Shown one piece after another: positions 7,548 through 16,700 of a stretch of 35,817 nt of DNA; positions within the stretch are counted from its first letter, which is position 1, and the number at the start of each line of letters is the position of its first letter. Below the pieces are notes generated by a model. That model was not told the origin of the DNA and made no database searches. It worked only from the letters and a program-made list of their open reading frames with translations. A program made the position numbers and the translations under genes. The DNA comes from Bacteroidales bacterium UBA5382 (GTDB lineage: Bacteria > Bacteroidota > Bacteroidia > Bacteroidales > Dysgonomonadaceae). The stretch lies in the NCBI GenBank assembly GCA_002409745.1, contig DHOU01000018.1:1-35817 (forward strand), read 5' to 3'.

Positions 7548-8669
7548 TTATTTTTTGCACGTATCTATATATACCTGCATCAAATTTTCTGCAATTATAT
7601 CATCGGAAAAATTAGCCGCATGCATTTGCCCCTTTTCGATCATTTGCTGTCGGAGTTGCCTATCGGAACAGATTGTTTGAATAGCAACCGCCATCTCTTC
7701 AGGATTATCAGAAGAAACATACCATGCAGCATCCCCGCCCGTTTCTTTAAAACAACTTCCATGAGAGGTGATCACCGGAGTTCTTGTGCATAAAGCTTCC
7801 AAAATAGGTATTCCGAACCCTTCAAAAACAGAAGGATAAATAAAAACAGAAGCCATCGATAGAATGACTGGCAGATCTTTTGTGGGAACATTATGATAAA
7901 AATACACCTGCTTTTCAATTCCAAGCGATTTGATCAATAATTTCATTTCATCATAATACGCCGTTTTATTCCCGATAACAACCAACGGCAAATCTATTTT
8001 TTCAACAGAGAGTGCACGAATAATGAGTTCTATATTCTTCCGTTTTTCAATAGCCCCCACATTCAAAAGAAAACCTTCCGGTAATTGATACTTTTCGCGC
8101 ACTTCTTTCCTTTGTTCATTTGTAACATTTTGCCTGAAAATCGGATTACATCCTTGGTATACTATGCGGATTTTATTCGGATCGGCATCAAAAAAGGTAA
8201 TAAAATCCTGTTTTGTCTGTTCGCTGATCGCGATAATAGAATCCGCCGCTTGGACACTATATTTATTTTTCTGTATAAATATCTTTCTGTATAGCCGATC
8301 ATACAATTCAGGATAGCGCATAAAAATGGCATCATGAAGAGTAACGACAGTCTTGATTTTCGTTTTATGAATGCCAAAAGGGAGTTCCTGGCTCAGTCCG
8401 TGAAAGATGTCCGTATGCAGGTATTCTATCTGTTTCACGCAGCCCTTACTTCGCCAGAGTCCTGAAAACTTTTTATAAAAAAAAGAATCGGGATAAACCA
8501 CCTGCGTATTTTCATACACCGGATAGCTATTTTCATTCCGTACGGGATTGAATAAATAATAATTATTCTCCGGATAATAGGAAGCTAGAAGCCGGATAAC
8601 ATCTCTACTATAATTTCCTAATCCCCGGTTATTATGAAAGTATCGTTTTGCATCGAAAGAAATATTCAT
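7548..8669 (-). CDS. GT4 glycosyltransferase, mannosyltransferase-like
   Basis: A 373-residue GT4 enzyme starting MNISFDAKRYFHNNRGLGNYSRDVIRLL. The N-terminal FDAKRYFHNNRGLGNYSRD loop and VTLHDAIFMRYPELY are typical of O-antigen mannosyltransferase-like GT4 proteins. The donor domain has LNVGAIEKRKNIELIIRAL and the E-x7-E motif in EGFGIPILEAL. Sugar specificity is inference. A promoter-like box at 8710-8717 suggests it can start a transcript with the next gene. Confidence 0.85.
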   Translation of the reverse strand: MNISFDAKRYFHNNRGLGNYSRDVIRLLASYYPENNYYLFNPVRNENSYPVYENTQVVYPDSFFYKKFSGLWRSKGCVKQIEYLHTDIFHGLSQELPFGIHKTKIKTVVTLHDAIFMRYPELYDRLYRKIFIQKNKYSVQAADSIIAISEQTKQDFITFFDADPNKIRIVYQGCNPIFRQNVTNEQRKEVREKYQLPEGFLLNVGAIEKRKNIELIIRALSVEKIDLPLVVIGNKTAYYDEMKLLIKSLGIEKQVYFYHNVPTKDLPVILSMASVFIYPSVFEGFGIPILEALCTRTPVITSHGSCFKETGGDAAWYVSSDNPEEMAVAIQTICSDRQLRQQMIEKGQMHAANFSDDIIAENLMQVYIDTCKK

Positions 8670-8709
8670 AATTCGTATTGCCTCTCTCCGATAAAAAATA
8701 TAACTTGCA

Positions 8710-8717
8710 CAAAAATA
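8710..8717 (-). promoter_or_regulatory. internal promoter -7 box in the glycosyltransferase block
   Basis: TATTTTTG on the minus strand matches TAnnTTTG and lies 40 bp before the GT4 start at 8669, in the only long gap (109 bp) of the block. No TTTG partner is seen at the expected spacing, so this is a weaker call. Confidence 0.4.
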
Positions 8718-8778
8718 GTAAAATAAAATTTATCGGACAGCCGGTCTTAAACAAATCTTAGGTTTATTAAGGTAAGCA

Positions 8779-9756
8779 TTATCTTATTTTTCCTTTTATA
8801 CGATAATACTTTATGAGTATATGATATAAAAATCGGTTTTTAGTGTAAAGTATTACAATTTTTCTCACCCTTTTTATCACTCCTGTATATTTAAGCTGAG
8901 GGTATTCCTGAAAAGCATCGTTGAATTCCCGCGCAAAACCGGCTATATATTCCAATCTCCCGCCCAACAAGATTGTAGCGTAAGCTTGGAGTTTGAGAGC
9001 CAACAGCTCTTTTTTCAGCTCATGATATTGAGGCTTGTCGCTCATAAATTTCTCTATTAAATCAGAAACTAAATATACACTTTGTACATTTCTGTCTGAC
9101 AAAACAGTACGCGTCATCGAATATTGATTAACGACATAATAGTATAAACACCCATTAAAAAACTTTAGAGTTTTTGTATTGTAAATCAACTGAGTAGTAT
9201 ACCATGTATCTTCTCCTATATTAAGTTTTTGATTAAATGTGATTTTATCGCTCAATTCCCTCTTGTGAATGTATTGCCATACCGCATTATATTGATGTGT
9301 AGTCCATATGTGTTTTAAAATTTCCATAGAAGACGCAATATGAAGAGGATATGGTTGAGACCTCTCGATTTTACCCGACGACACATAATAGAAACCAAAT
9401 ACAACAACATCAGGAAAATGCTCTTTATTAAGTTCCTCTACCAATGTCCGGTACATATCCTTATCGATATAGTCGCCTCCATCAAGATGATGTATATATT
9501 CTCCCGTTGCTACTTCTAATCCGCTTTTTCTAGCCATTGAGATTCCTTCATTTCTCTTATCTATTAAAATGATACGATCATCTTTTTCTGCATATTTCAG
9601 ACAAATTTCTAAACTTTTATCAGTACTCCCGTCATTGACGATAATAATCTGTAGGTTATTATAAGATTGAAGATATACTGAATTTAACGTCTTATAAATC
9701 TCTTTCTCAATATTATAGACTGGAATGATAACGGATATCAAAGGTTTCCTATACAT
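8779..9756 (-). CDS. GT2 family glycosyltransferase
   Basis: A 325-residue GT-A family 2 enzyme. It starts with LISVIIPVYNIEKEIYKTLNS and has VNDGSTDKS (nucleotide binding), NEGISMARKSGLEVATGEYI, and the metal-binding acidic motif as HLDGGDYID. Most relatives have LDSDD or LDADD there, so the two glycines are unusual although both flanking Asp are kept. The C-terminal part is variable and helical. It starts 6 bp after the stop of the upstream fusion gene, so it is translationally close. Confidence 0.87.
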   Translation of the reverse strand: MYRKPLISVIIPVYNIEKEIYKTLNSVYLQSYNNLQIIIVNDGSTDKSLEICLKYAEKDDRIILIDKRNEGISMARKSGLEVATGEYIHHLDGGDYIDKDMYRTLVEELNKEHFPDVVVFGFYYVSSGKIERSQPYPLHIASSMEILKHIWTTHQYNAVWQYIHKRELSDKITFNQKLNIGEDTWYTTQLIYNTKTLKFFNGCLYYYVVNQYSMTRTVLSDRNVQSVYLVSDLIEKFMSDKPQYHELKKELLALKLQAYATILLGGRLEYIAGFAREFNDAFQEYPQLKYTGVIKRVRKIVILYTKNRFLYHILIKYYRIKGKIR

Positions 9757-9762
9757 ATCAGG

Positions 9763-11766
9763 CTATTCTTTATTAACGGTATCTTTTATCAGTTGACGCA
9801 TGTCCTGTTGAAATCTACTAACGGAATGTATTTCCCGAATGTACTTGACTGCTTCGCAGGACAATTTTAAACGCCGCGGCTCATTACTCATAATCCGTTC
9901 TATGGCCTCAACAAATTTCGGAATATCGTCAAATCCATCTCCTAATACCGTGCCTACAAATTCTCCGAACTTATACGTCAGATTTTCCGGATTTCTACAA
10001 CTGACCAGTAATGTTCCATAGGCTAAAGCTTCAAGGAAAGTAACCGGCAAGGCTTCATGAATGGAAGTATTTACCAATATTTTAGCCTCTTTTATATACT
10101 GGTTTTTCTCTTCTCCTTCCATATGTCCCAAAAAATGCAAATTAGGGATTGCATTCCGATACTGAGCCATTATTTCATCATTTCTGGATTTTTCTAAAAA
10201 AGAATCTCCCATTAAGAAAAACTCATATTGAGGCATTCTTTTAGCAATCTCACAGAATAACCAGCCTCTTTTTACGGATGCGATACGCCCAATAAAAAGG
10301 ATGTGATTTTTTTTCTCATATGTTTCAGGCTCGAACGAATAATCAATATCTATCGGATTAGGGAAATAGCGAATATCAACGTCCTTAGGCAAACGATATA
10401 ACTCCTTTGCTTTTTCGTTCAGAAAATAACCTTGCGATATAAATTTGAGCACCCCCTCATGATATAATCGGTGAACGATATCGTATAGTTCGGAATTCCA
10501 ATAACAGGATTCCGGAAATAACTGAACAGTCTGTATTTCCACCCATTCACTCCAAGGCCGCGGATCTTGTATCCAATGTATAACGGGTTTATTCTTTCGC
10601 TCATATTTTAGAATTTCATGCGTCAATTCAATGGTAAGATAGATATCGTAACTATTTCTTTTCATCCAACTGTAAACGAATTTTTTACCGGGCGGGATTA
10701 TCACCTTAATTCCGTCTATTTTTTCTTTTTTTGCCCTAAACTCCCACCTCTTTTCATTTTTTTTCAAAAGGACCTCAACAGAAAATTCTTCATTCGGTAA
10801 ATAACGGGCAATATAATGACGAGCAAGAAAACCATAACCGCCAAATGCTGTTCCCATGCCACCAAAATATTCATCAATAACAAGAGCTACTCTTATCTTC
10901 TTCGGCTTCACGGTCATTCCTACTATTTTTTTTATTGTTCGAACAAAACTTCCTTTTCTGAACGTCCATATAAACTTTCTATAAGGTGTTTTATTCAGAT
11001 ACTTAAAGTATAATTTTTTTAATGAAATCCGGCATTTTTCATTTATATTCCAAGGTTTTAGCTTCCCTGTATAATGAATAATGACAGGATCTTTAATCTT
11101 GTTATAATAAATATCTTCTGTCGTATAATTATAGTTAACTAGAATTGGCTTAATTCTCCCTCTTAGAACCCAATTTATAATATCCTGATCTTGAAACTCA
11201 AACTTATCCAAACAATTCTGCGCAACCTCAAACAATTGCTCCGAGATCTTTTCGGAACGCATTGCTTCCAGATTCATCAGTATAACTCCGGCATTTATAT
11301 ATAAATCATTCTCTTTAAGTCCTATCTTATATTTATACTTTATTCGATCTACATAAGTATCTTTCACTCCTGCGCAAAGATAACCGTCAAAGGGTGTATT
11401 CCATAACTCAAGAATAGAACCATCAATAACCAAATCCGCATCTAAGTACAGTATTTTATTGAGGTCTGGAAATAATTCTGCAAGCAACAACCTGTAATAG
11501 GTATGATGGGTGATATATTTAATGTTGATTTTAAGATCCTTTATCAAACTATCGTCCACGATCTTAAGCTCAATTTTATTTCCATGATCATATTTCTTAA
11601 GGGCAGAGTTCAATAACTTTTTACTTTCTTCCGAAAAATAATCACCTATCACATAAAAGTCAAAGTTTATTCCTGCATTATTCTCCAGAATAGAAACTAT
11701 TGAAACGGAGCAATGTTGGGCATAAGAATCATTTATAGCAAATACGATAGAAATTCTATTATTCAT
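9763..11766 (-). CDS. GT8-GT4 two-domain glycosyltransferase fusion
   Basis: A 667-residue protein with two complete enzymes. Residues ~1-260 are GT8: ISIVFAINDSYAQHCSVSIVSIL, the DxD motif in LYLDADLVIDG, NAGVILMNLEAMR, QDQDIIN, and HYTGKLKPW. Residues ~290-667 are GT4: VALVIDEYFGGMGTAFGGYGF, ILFIGRIASVKRGWLFCEIA, and HEALPVTFLEAL as the E-x7-E motif. The linker is basic (RKFIWTFRKGSFVRTIKK). The combination implies two successive sugar transfers, one by a retaining GT-A and one by a GT-B enzyme, on one growing glycan. That is inference; the sugars are unknown. No frameshift or internal start is seen at the junction, so the fusion is real in this sequence. Confidence 0.85.
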   Translation of the reverse strand: MNNRISIVFAINDSYAQHCSVSIVSILENNAGINFDFYVIGDYFSEESKKLLNSALKKYDHGNKIELKIVDDSLIKDLKINIKYITHHTYYRLLLAELFPDLNKILYLDADLVIDGSILELWNTPFDGYLCAGVKDTYVDRIKYKYKIGLKENDLYINAGVILMNLEAMRSEKISEQLFEVAQNCLDKFEFQDQDIINWVLRGRIKPILVNYNYTTEDIYYNKIKDPVIIHYTGKLKPWNINEKCRISLKKLYFKYLNKTPYRKFIWTFRKGSFVRTIKKIVGMTVKPKKIRVALVIDEYFGGMGTAFGGYGFLARHYIARYLPNEEFSVEVLLKKNEKRWEFRAKKEKIDGIKVIIPPGKKFVYSWMKRNSYDIYLTIELTHEILKYERKNKPVIHWIQDPRPWSEWVEIQTVQLFPESCYWNSELYDIVHRLYHEGVLKFISQGYFLNEKAKELYRLPKDVDIRYFPNPIDIDYSFEPETYEKKNHILFIGRIASVKRGWLFCEIAKRMPQYEFFLMGDSFLEKSRNDEIMAQYRNAIPNLHFLGHMEGEEKNQYIKEAKILVNTSIHEALPVTFLEALAYGTLLVSCRNPENLTYKFGEFVGTVLGDGFDDIPKFVEAIERIMSNEPRRLKLSCEAVKYIREIHSVSRFQQDMRQLIKDTVNKE

Positions 11767-11786
11767 AGGGTCATTTATAGTGATAA

Positions 11787-12932
11787 TTATTTAAGGAGCT
11801 CATCCCATTGCAAGCCTATATTTTCCAACTTGTATTCAGCACTCTTAACCAAAGCTTTACGTGCTATTCCATTGCGGTATGTATCATCATCCATCAGTTT
11901 CTTAAGGCGCTCTGCATACTGGTTCATATCAAATGGCTCTATAAGAATATCGGGAGAAATATCTTCGAGGATATCCCTAATACCTGAGCTAACGTTGAAA
12001 GACAGAGGTACCGATCCAAATTGGATGCCTTCAATAAAGCATAATGGAAGCCCTTCATACGTTGAAGAGAGGGCAACAATGGACGCCTCTTTATAGAACG
12101 GTTCCATGTTTTCTTGTTGACCCAGAAAAGAAATATTCTCAATCGATTCATCTTTTACCAACTGCTCCAATTCTTCACGATTAGGTCCATCTCCAACAAT
12201 ATTAAGATTCCAATCCTTTTTATTTTCTATTGATTTCCAAACTCTCAATAACCTGTCTACGCGTTTTGATTCTATTTCAAGACGCCCTACAAACAGGACG
12301 ACTTTTTCCTTTCGATTAAGAATAGCTGATTCCTTGCAAGTATATTTCGATGGATTAGGGATCACGACCAACTTATTTGTCTCTGTAAAATGATAAGCTT
12401 CTGAAATAATTTTACAATATTCGGAAGTTAGGACAATCATTTTCTCACTAAAATTATATAACTCTCTATATTGTTTTCTTGTTTTGTCAGGATTGTACTG
12501 TAATGTATTCAGACCCAATTTAGTCTTAATTCTCTTAAACAATCGTTTGAAGGGTTTTTTCTCCGCCATCCATACATATTTTATTCGTTCAAATTCAAAT
12601 CCAGGCATAAAATGCAAAAAAGAAAATATCCGCACATGTTCATTTCTATCCGGATTGGAAAGAATTCGATTGAAAGGTAAAAAGGGTCCTTGATTAATTA
12701 CAACATTTATATTAAACTCTGCAAGCAGACGGTTGTAATATTCGATAGATTTTTTCTTATCTTTTGAAGGGAAATAAAAACAGTTGGATCGATCATCTAT
12801 TACGGAAGGATACGAGATTCTTGCCAAATAATATAAATTATGTTTTTCTTTCAGGTATTTAGCAATTGTCTGGGTGACCATTTCAATTCCCCCCACTTTC
12901 GGATAACTATGGAGCAAAAAGAGTATATTCAT
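11787..12932 (-). CDS. GT4 glycosyltransferase (first gene of block)
   Basis: A 381-residue GT4 enzyme. It starts MNILFLLHSYPKVGGIEMVTQTI, with the GG(I)E loop typical of family 4, and has VVLFVGRLEIESKRVDRLLRVW, LNIVGDGPNREELEQLV and YEGLPLCFIEG as the E-x7-E motif. It heads the five-gene minus-strand block, with a promoter box 59 bp upstream. No flippase, polymerase or sugar-nucleotide synthesis genes accompany it in this window, so the block supplies transferases only. Confidence 0.87.
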   Translation of the reverse strand: MNILFLLHSYPKVGGIEMVTQTIAKYLKEKHNLYYLARISYPSVIDDRSNCFYFPSKDKKKSIEYYNRLLAEFNINVVINQGPFLPFNRILSNPDRNEHVRIFSFLHFMPGFEFERIKYVWMAEKKPFKRLFKRIKTKLGLNTLQYNPDKTRKQYRELYNFSEKMIVLTSEYCKIISEAYHFTETNKLVVIPNPSKYTCKESAILNRKEKVVLFVGRLEIESKRVDRLLRVWKSIENKKDWNLNIVGDGPNREELEQLVKDESIENISFLGQQENMEPFYKEASIVALSSTYEGLPLCFIEGIQFGSVPLSFNVSSGIRDILEDISPDILIEPFDMNQYAERLKKLMDDDTYRNGIARKALVKSAEYKLENIGLQWDELLK

Positions 12933-12990
12933 ATGTGTACTTAATGATGAGGTTTTCTCGTTAAGACTTTAATCAAAATCAAAACTTTGG

Positions 12991-12998
12991 CAAAGTTA
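12991..12998 (-). promoter_or_regulatory. promoter -7 box of the glycosyltransferase block
   Basis: TAACTTTG on the minus strand matches TAnnTTTG exactly, 58 bp before the first ATG at 12932. No exact TTTG is found upstream; TTTC occurs but at the wrong spacing. Confidence 0.55.
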
Positions 12999-13278
12999 AT
13001 AATTTTGTTTCAGAAATTGATAGCATACCCTAATCTTTTCGGCTCAGCAGCAAAATTGTGTGTTTATGGTTACAGACGTCATCAACCGACAGCCGGATAA
13101 TTATGAAAGCTGTGCCCAAACGATTGGGATTTACCCCTTCGGGCTTTTACAAATTCACCATGCTCATGAAAGGAAAACCTCCCGGAGGATTGGTTTTGCA
13201 TCTTTGCAACGATAGAGGAGAGGATAAAGTATCCCGGTTAAATACACCGATTCATTTCTCAATCATTGAGAAAAAATT
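12999..13278. other. gap without a convincing gene
   Basis: About 380 bp separate the glycosyltransferase block from the antitoxin relic. An open frame at 13058-13300 on the plus strand has no family resemblance I recognise and its C-terminal half runs through promoter-like sequence (CATCTTTG near 13197, TATCTTTG at 13279). I see no terminator, tRNA or repeat here. Confidence 0.5.
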
Positions 13279-13286
13279 TATCTTTG
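13255..13286 (+). promoter_or_regulatory. promoter of antitoxin relic and dgkA
   Basis: TATCTTTG at 13279-13286 matches the -7 box; TTTC at 13255-13258 stands 20 nt upstream (3 of 4 to TTTG). It lies 24 bp before the ATG of the relic and 91 bp before the likely dgkA start. Confidence 0.6.
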
Positions 13287-13310
13287 CATCAATCAATTAA
13301 TAAGGTAATA

Positions 13311-13400
13311 ATGATGAAGACTATTGATGTAGACATACAAAAAATAGATCTTATAAAAGATATTCTTGACGAGACTGATGAAAAGGTTTTTGTATTTTAA
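13311..13400 (+). pseudogene. truncated small antitoxin-like gene
   Basis: A 29-codon frame from ATG ATG: MMKTIDVDIQKIDLIKDILD, then ETDEKVFVF and stop. The start resembles the N-terminus of small Bacteroidota addiction-module antitoxin-type proteins (~70-80 residues), which continue with a helical KLxxYYxRL-like region; here it stops just after the ETDEKV segment. The last 23 bp overlap the dgkA start at 13378 in another frame. I read it as a gene cut short by a deletion that brought dgkA next to its promoter. It could also be an expressed leader peptide. Confidence 0.45.
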
Positions 13401-13761
13401 AGAACGTATTCGCTCGTTTTCCTATGCTTTCCAAGGCGTACGCACCCTGTTTTCGGAAACGCCGAACGCGAGGATTCACGTAGTCATTATCGCGTTGGTG
13501 ATCGTATTGGGCTTCTGGCTGCATATTTCGCGGATGGAATGGATTGCCGTCTGCATCCTTTTCGGCGTCGTGCCGGCAACCGAAGCGATCAATTCGGCGA
13601 TAGAAAAACTGGCGGACTTTGCCTGCGGAGGCCGTATTCATCCGTCTATTAAAAAAGCCAAAGATCTGGCGGCGGCGGCCGTTCTTCTTACGGCTATTGC
13701 ATCGGTCGTTGCAGGCGTGCTTATTTTCTTGCCGAAACTCATCGAGCTATTCGTTGAATGA
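13378..13761 (+). CDS. dgkA: diacylglycerol/undecaprenol kinase family protein
   Basis: A 127-residue membrane protein of the DgkA family. It starts MKRFLYFKERIRSFSYAFQG and has NARIHVVIIALVIVLGFWLHIS (first membrane segment), WIAVCILFGVVPATEAINSAIEKLAD, which carries the family's E-x2-N-x3-E active-site pattern, then KAKDLAAAAVLLTAIASVVAGVLIFLP. It would phosphorylate diacylglycerol or undecaprenol at the inner membrane; the Bacteroidota substrate is not certain. An ATG at 13366 is possible, but similarity begins at 13378. It sits 20 bp before the nuclease-helicase gene and may be cotranscribed with it. Confidence 0.85.
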   Translation: MKRFLYFKERIRSFSYAFQGVRTLFSETPNARIHVVIIALVIVLGFWLHISRMEWIAVCILFGVVPATEAINSAIEKLADFACGGRIHPSIKKAKDLAAAAVLLTAIASVVAGVLIFLPKLIELFVE

Positions 13762-13781
13762 TGCGATAATCGATTAGGATT

Positions 13782-16700
13782 ATGAATACAACATCTTATT
13801 ACCTGAGGGATATTCAGGATTTATCGACGTCCGAAAACGAATTGCCGGAACGAATGCGGCTTCTGAAGCGGATCATGGAACGATTCTGCAAGGCCGTAAC
13901 CCGCGATGAGGCGGTACAGTTTTCCAATCTGTTCTCGCGACTGGTCTTCATCGCTCAAAAATACGCTCTTCCCAAACAACTGGAATGGCAATTGCAGCAT
14001 CTTCGCGTAACGGCATCGCCTCAAGCGCCCCAACGGACTGTTTCCGAAGAAGATTACCAGCAGGCCGAGAAGGCGGTGAAAACTCTCTGCCGGATAGTTG
14101 CAGGGGAAATACGCCCGGCACAAGACAAAGCTTTTGCGCCGCCCGAAGTAAAACTTACCGAAGGACGGTTGCGCGTACAAATCCTCCGTGTCGATACGGA
14201 AGCAAAGCAACTCTTTTGCAAAGCCGAAGCATTTCCCGTGAGTGAGATAACCGTACTATATACTGCGGCATGTGAAGATCGGCAGGTTGAAACGGCCGAA
14301 GATATTTTCCGCGCCGGCGCACAACTAAACCTTATCGACAGCACGATGGATGCCGAAGGGTGTTGGGTGCCCCGGTTCATCGTTTTCGAACCCGATTATC
14401 TGGTTGACGCCTCCGCCGTCGCCGAATGTTTTCAGGATTATGAAGTCTCGCCTTTTCATTATCTGCGGAATAAATTTGAGGAGAAAGAAAACCGCTCGTA
14501 CTTGTTGCTCGGAAATCTGGCGAACTTTTTTCTCGATGAACTGGTTTTTTCGGACGATGCGGAAAAGGTTTCTTTCGACGAGGTATTCCTGCGCTCCTTC
14601 AAACAATCGCCTTTTGAATATACCAGTTGCCCCGACATCGCTTCGCCCGACGATTTCCGCCGGTTCATGCAACAAGCCCGGGAACAGTTCACAAACATCC
14701 GGCGCGTCATTCGGGAAGATTTCCCCCGCCACGGCATCGTCTCGCGGGATTGTACCCTTGAGCCGTCTTTCTTTAGTGAAAAGTATGGGTTTCAGGGACG
14801 CCTCGACCTCCTGTATTTGCCTCCGACGGCGACTGACGCCGGTATTGTGGAATTAAAATCGGGACGCCTTCCTTATCCGCCTTCCAACGCCGGAAAAATT
14901 GCTCTGAACCATGCCGTGCAAACGGCCGTATACAGGTTGATGATACAAAGCGTGTACGGAATAGACGACCGTCACATCAGCGCCGCCATTTTGTACTCTT
15001 CCGGAAACCGTGCAGGAGAGAATCTCCGTTTTGCAGCCGTTTACCATATCCTCGAAAAACAAATCATCGATATCCGCAACCGCATCGTGGCAAACGAATA
15101 CCGGCTTGCCCACGGCGATAACGGCACGGTAAACCGCCTGATGAACGAAATGCTGTCGCCGGACGCCAACGGCAGACGACTTCCGTCGTTCTTTACCGCC
15201 CGCATCGAACGTTTTTCGCAAATACTTCGTCAATGCACCGAAACGGAAGTAAGTTACTTTTACCGTTTTGTACGGTTTCTGTCGAAAGAGATTTACCTGC
15301 AAAAAACCGGAGACGTCGATTACGAATCGCCGACCGGCACAGCCGTGTTGTGGAACACCGATTTCTCGGAACGCGCCGAAGCGCTCGACGTGCTTTATCC
15401 CCTTTCGATTGAGGGCATCGACGATGTTGCGGAACACATGACCATCGTCTTTCAACGGCATGAAGGCAAGCAAAGCATCGTGAATTTCCGCGAAGGGGAA
15501 ATTTGTATCGTCTACCCTCGTCAAAACGATAACGATACGGTGCTCAACACGCAAATACTGAAAGGGTCCATTGCACAAATCACCCCGCAATCGGTCGAAG
15601 TGCGGTTCCGCCACAAACAAAAGAACCGGTCGTTTTTTACGCGCCATCGGCTGTGGGCGGTCGAACACGATACGCTCGACACATCGTATATGAACATGTA
15701 TAAGAGCTTGTTCGCCTTCCTCCGGGCGCCGCATCGAAAACGGGACTTACTGCTCGGCCTCGAAAAACCGCAAGCCCTATCCCCCGCCGCACCGTCGCCG
15801 GAAGAATATCCCGAAAACATTCTTTCCAAAGCGCTGGCCGCCAACGATTATTTCCTGTTGGTCGGGCCGCCGGGCACGGGTAAGACATCGATCTTCGCCC
15901 GCCGCCTCATCGAAACATATTATGCCGATCCGGAAAAAAACATCTTGGTGTTGGCGTATACCAATCGTGCCGTCGACGAGCTTTGCGAGGCGATCAACGC
16001 AGCATTCGGCTGTGACGACGGTACCTGCGACACCTATATACGGGTGGGAACGGAATTGTCCTGCTCCCCACCCTACCGCCACCGCTTGTTGCAGCGAATC
16101 GCCGGAGAATCGGAGAACCGTGAAATACTGCGCCGGCGCATCGAATCGACCCGCATTTATGTAGCGACACTGGCTTCCATCGCCGGAAGGATGGAACTCT
16201 TCTCTCTCAAGCATTTTCACATCGCCATTATCGACGAAGCTTCGCAAATACTCGAGCCGCAACTCATCGGACTGCTGCCGCGTTTCGATAAATTCATCCT
16301 TATCGGCGATCACAACCAGTTATCGACCATCGTATTGCAGAAACCGGCCGCATCGTGCATCGGCGAACCCGAACTGAACCATATCGGCCTCATCGATTGC
16401 CGCGACTCCTTTTTCGAACGGTTGTTGCGCCGTTGCCAAACCAACGGTTGGACGCAGGCATACGCTCAACTCACGCAGCAGGGACGCATGCACAACGACA
16501 TCGCATCGTTTCCGTCGCGTTTCTTTTATTCGGGGACCCTCGTTGCGGCAAAAGAATGGCAATCGGAAGCATGGCAGCTAGCATACGATTCGGAGAATGA
16601 TTTATTTCAACGTTCCGTCGCATCCCGGCGACGATTATTCTTTTCTACGGAAGCAGTTGCCGTCACATCCGGCTCCGACAAAATGAACGAACAGGAAGCA

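Noticed and set aside
13058..13300. An 80-codon plus-strand frame between the glycosyltransferase block and dgkA
   Set aside because: No family resemblance, and its second half is read through two promoter-like boxes. More likely intergenic.
14853..15734. A 293-codon minus-strand frame inside the nuclease-helicase gene
   Set aside because: Antisense shadow of a clear gene; low-complexity His/Arg-rich translation and no motif.
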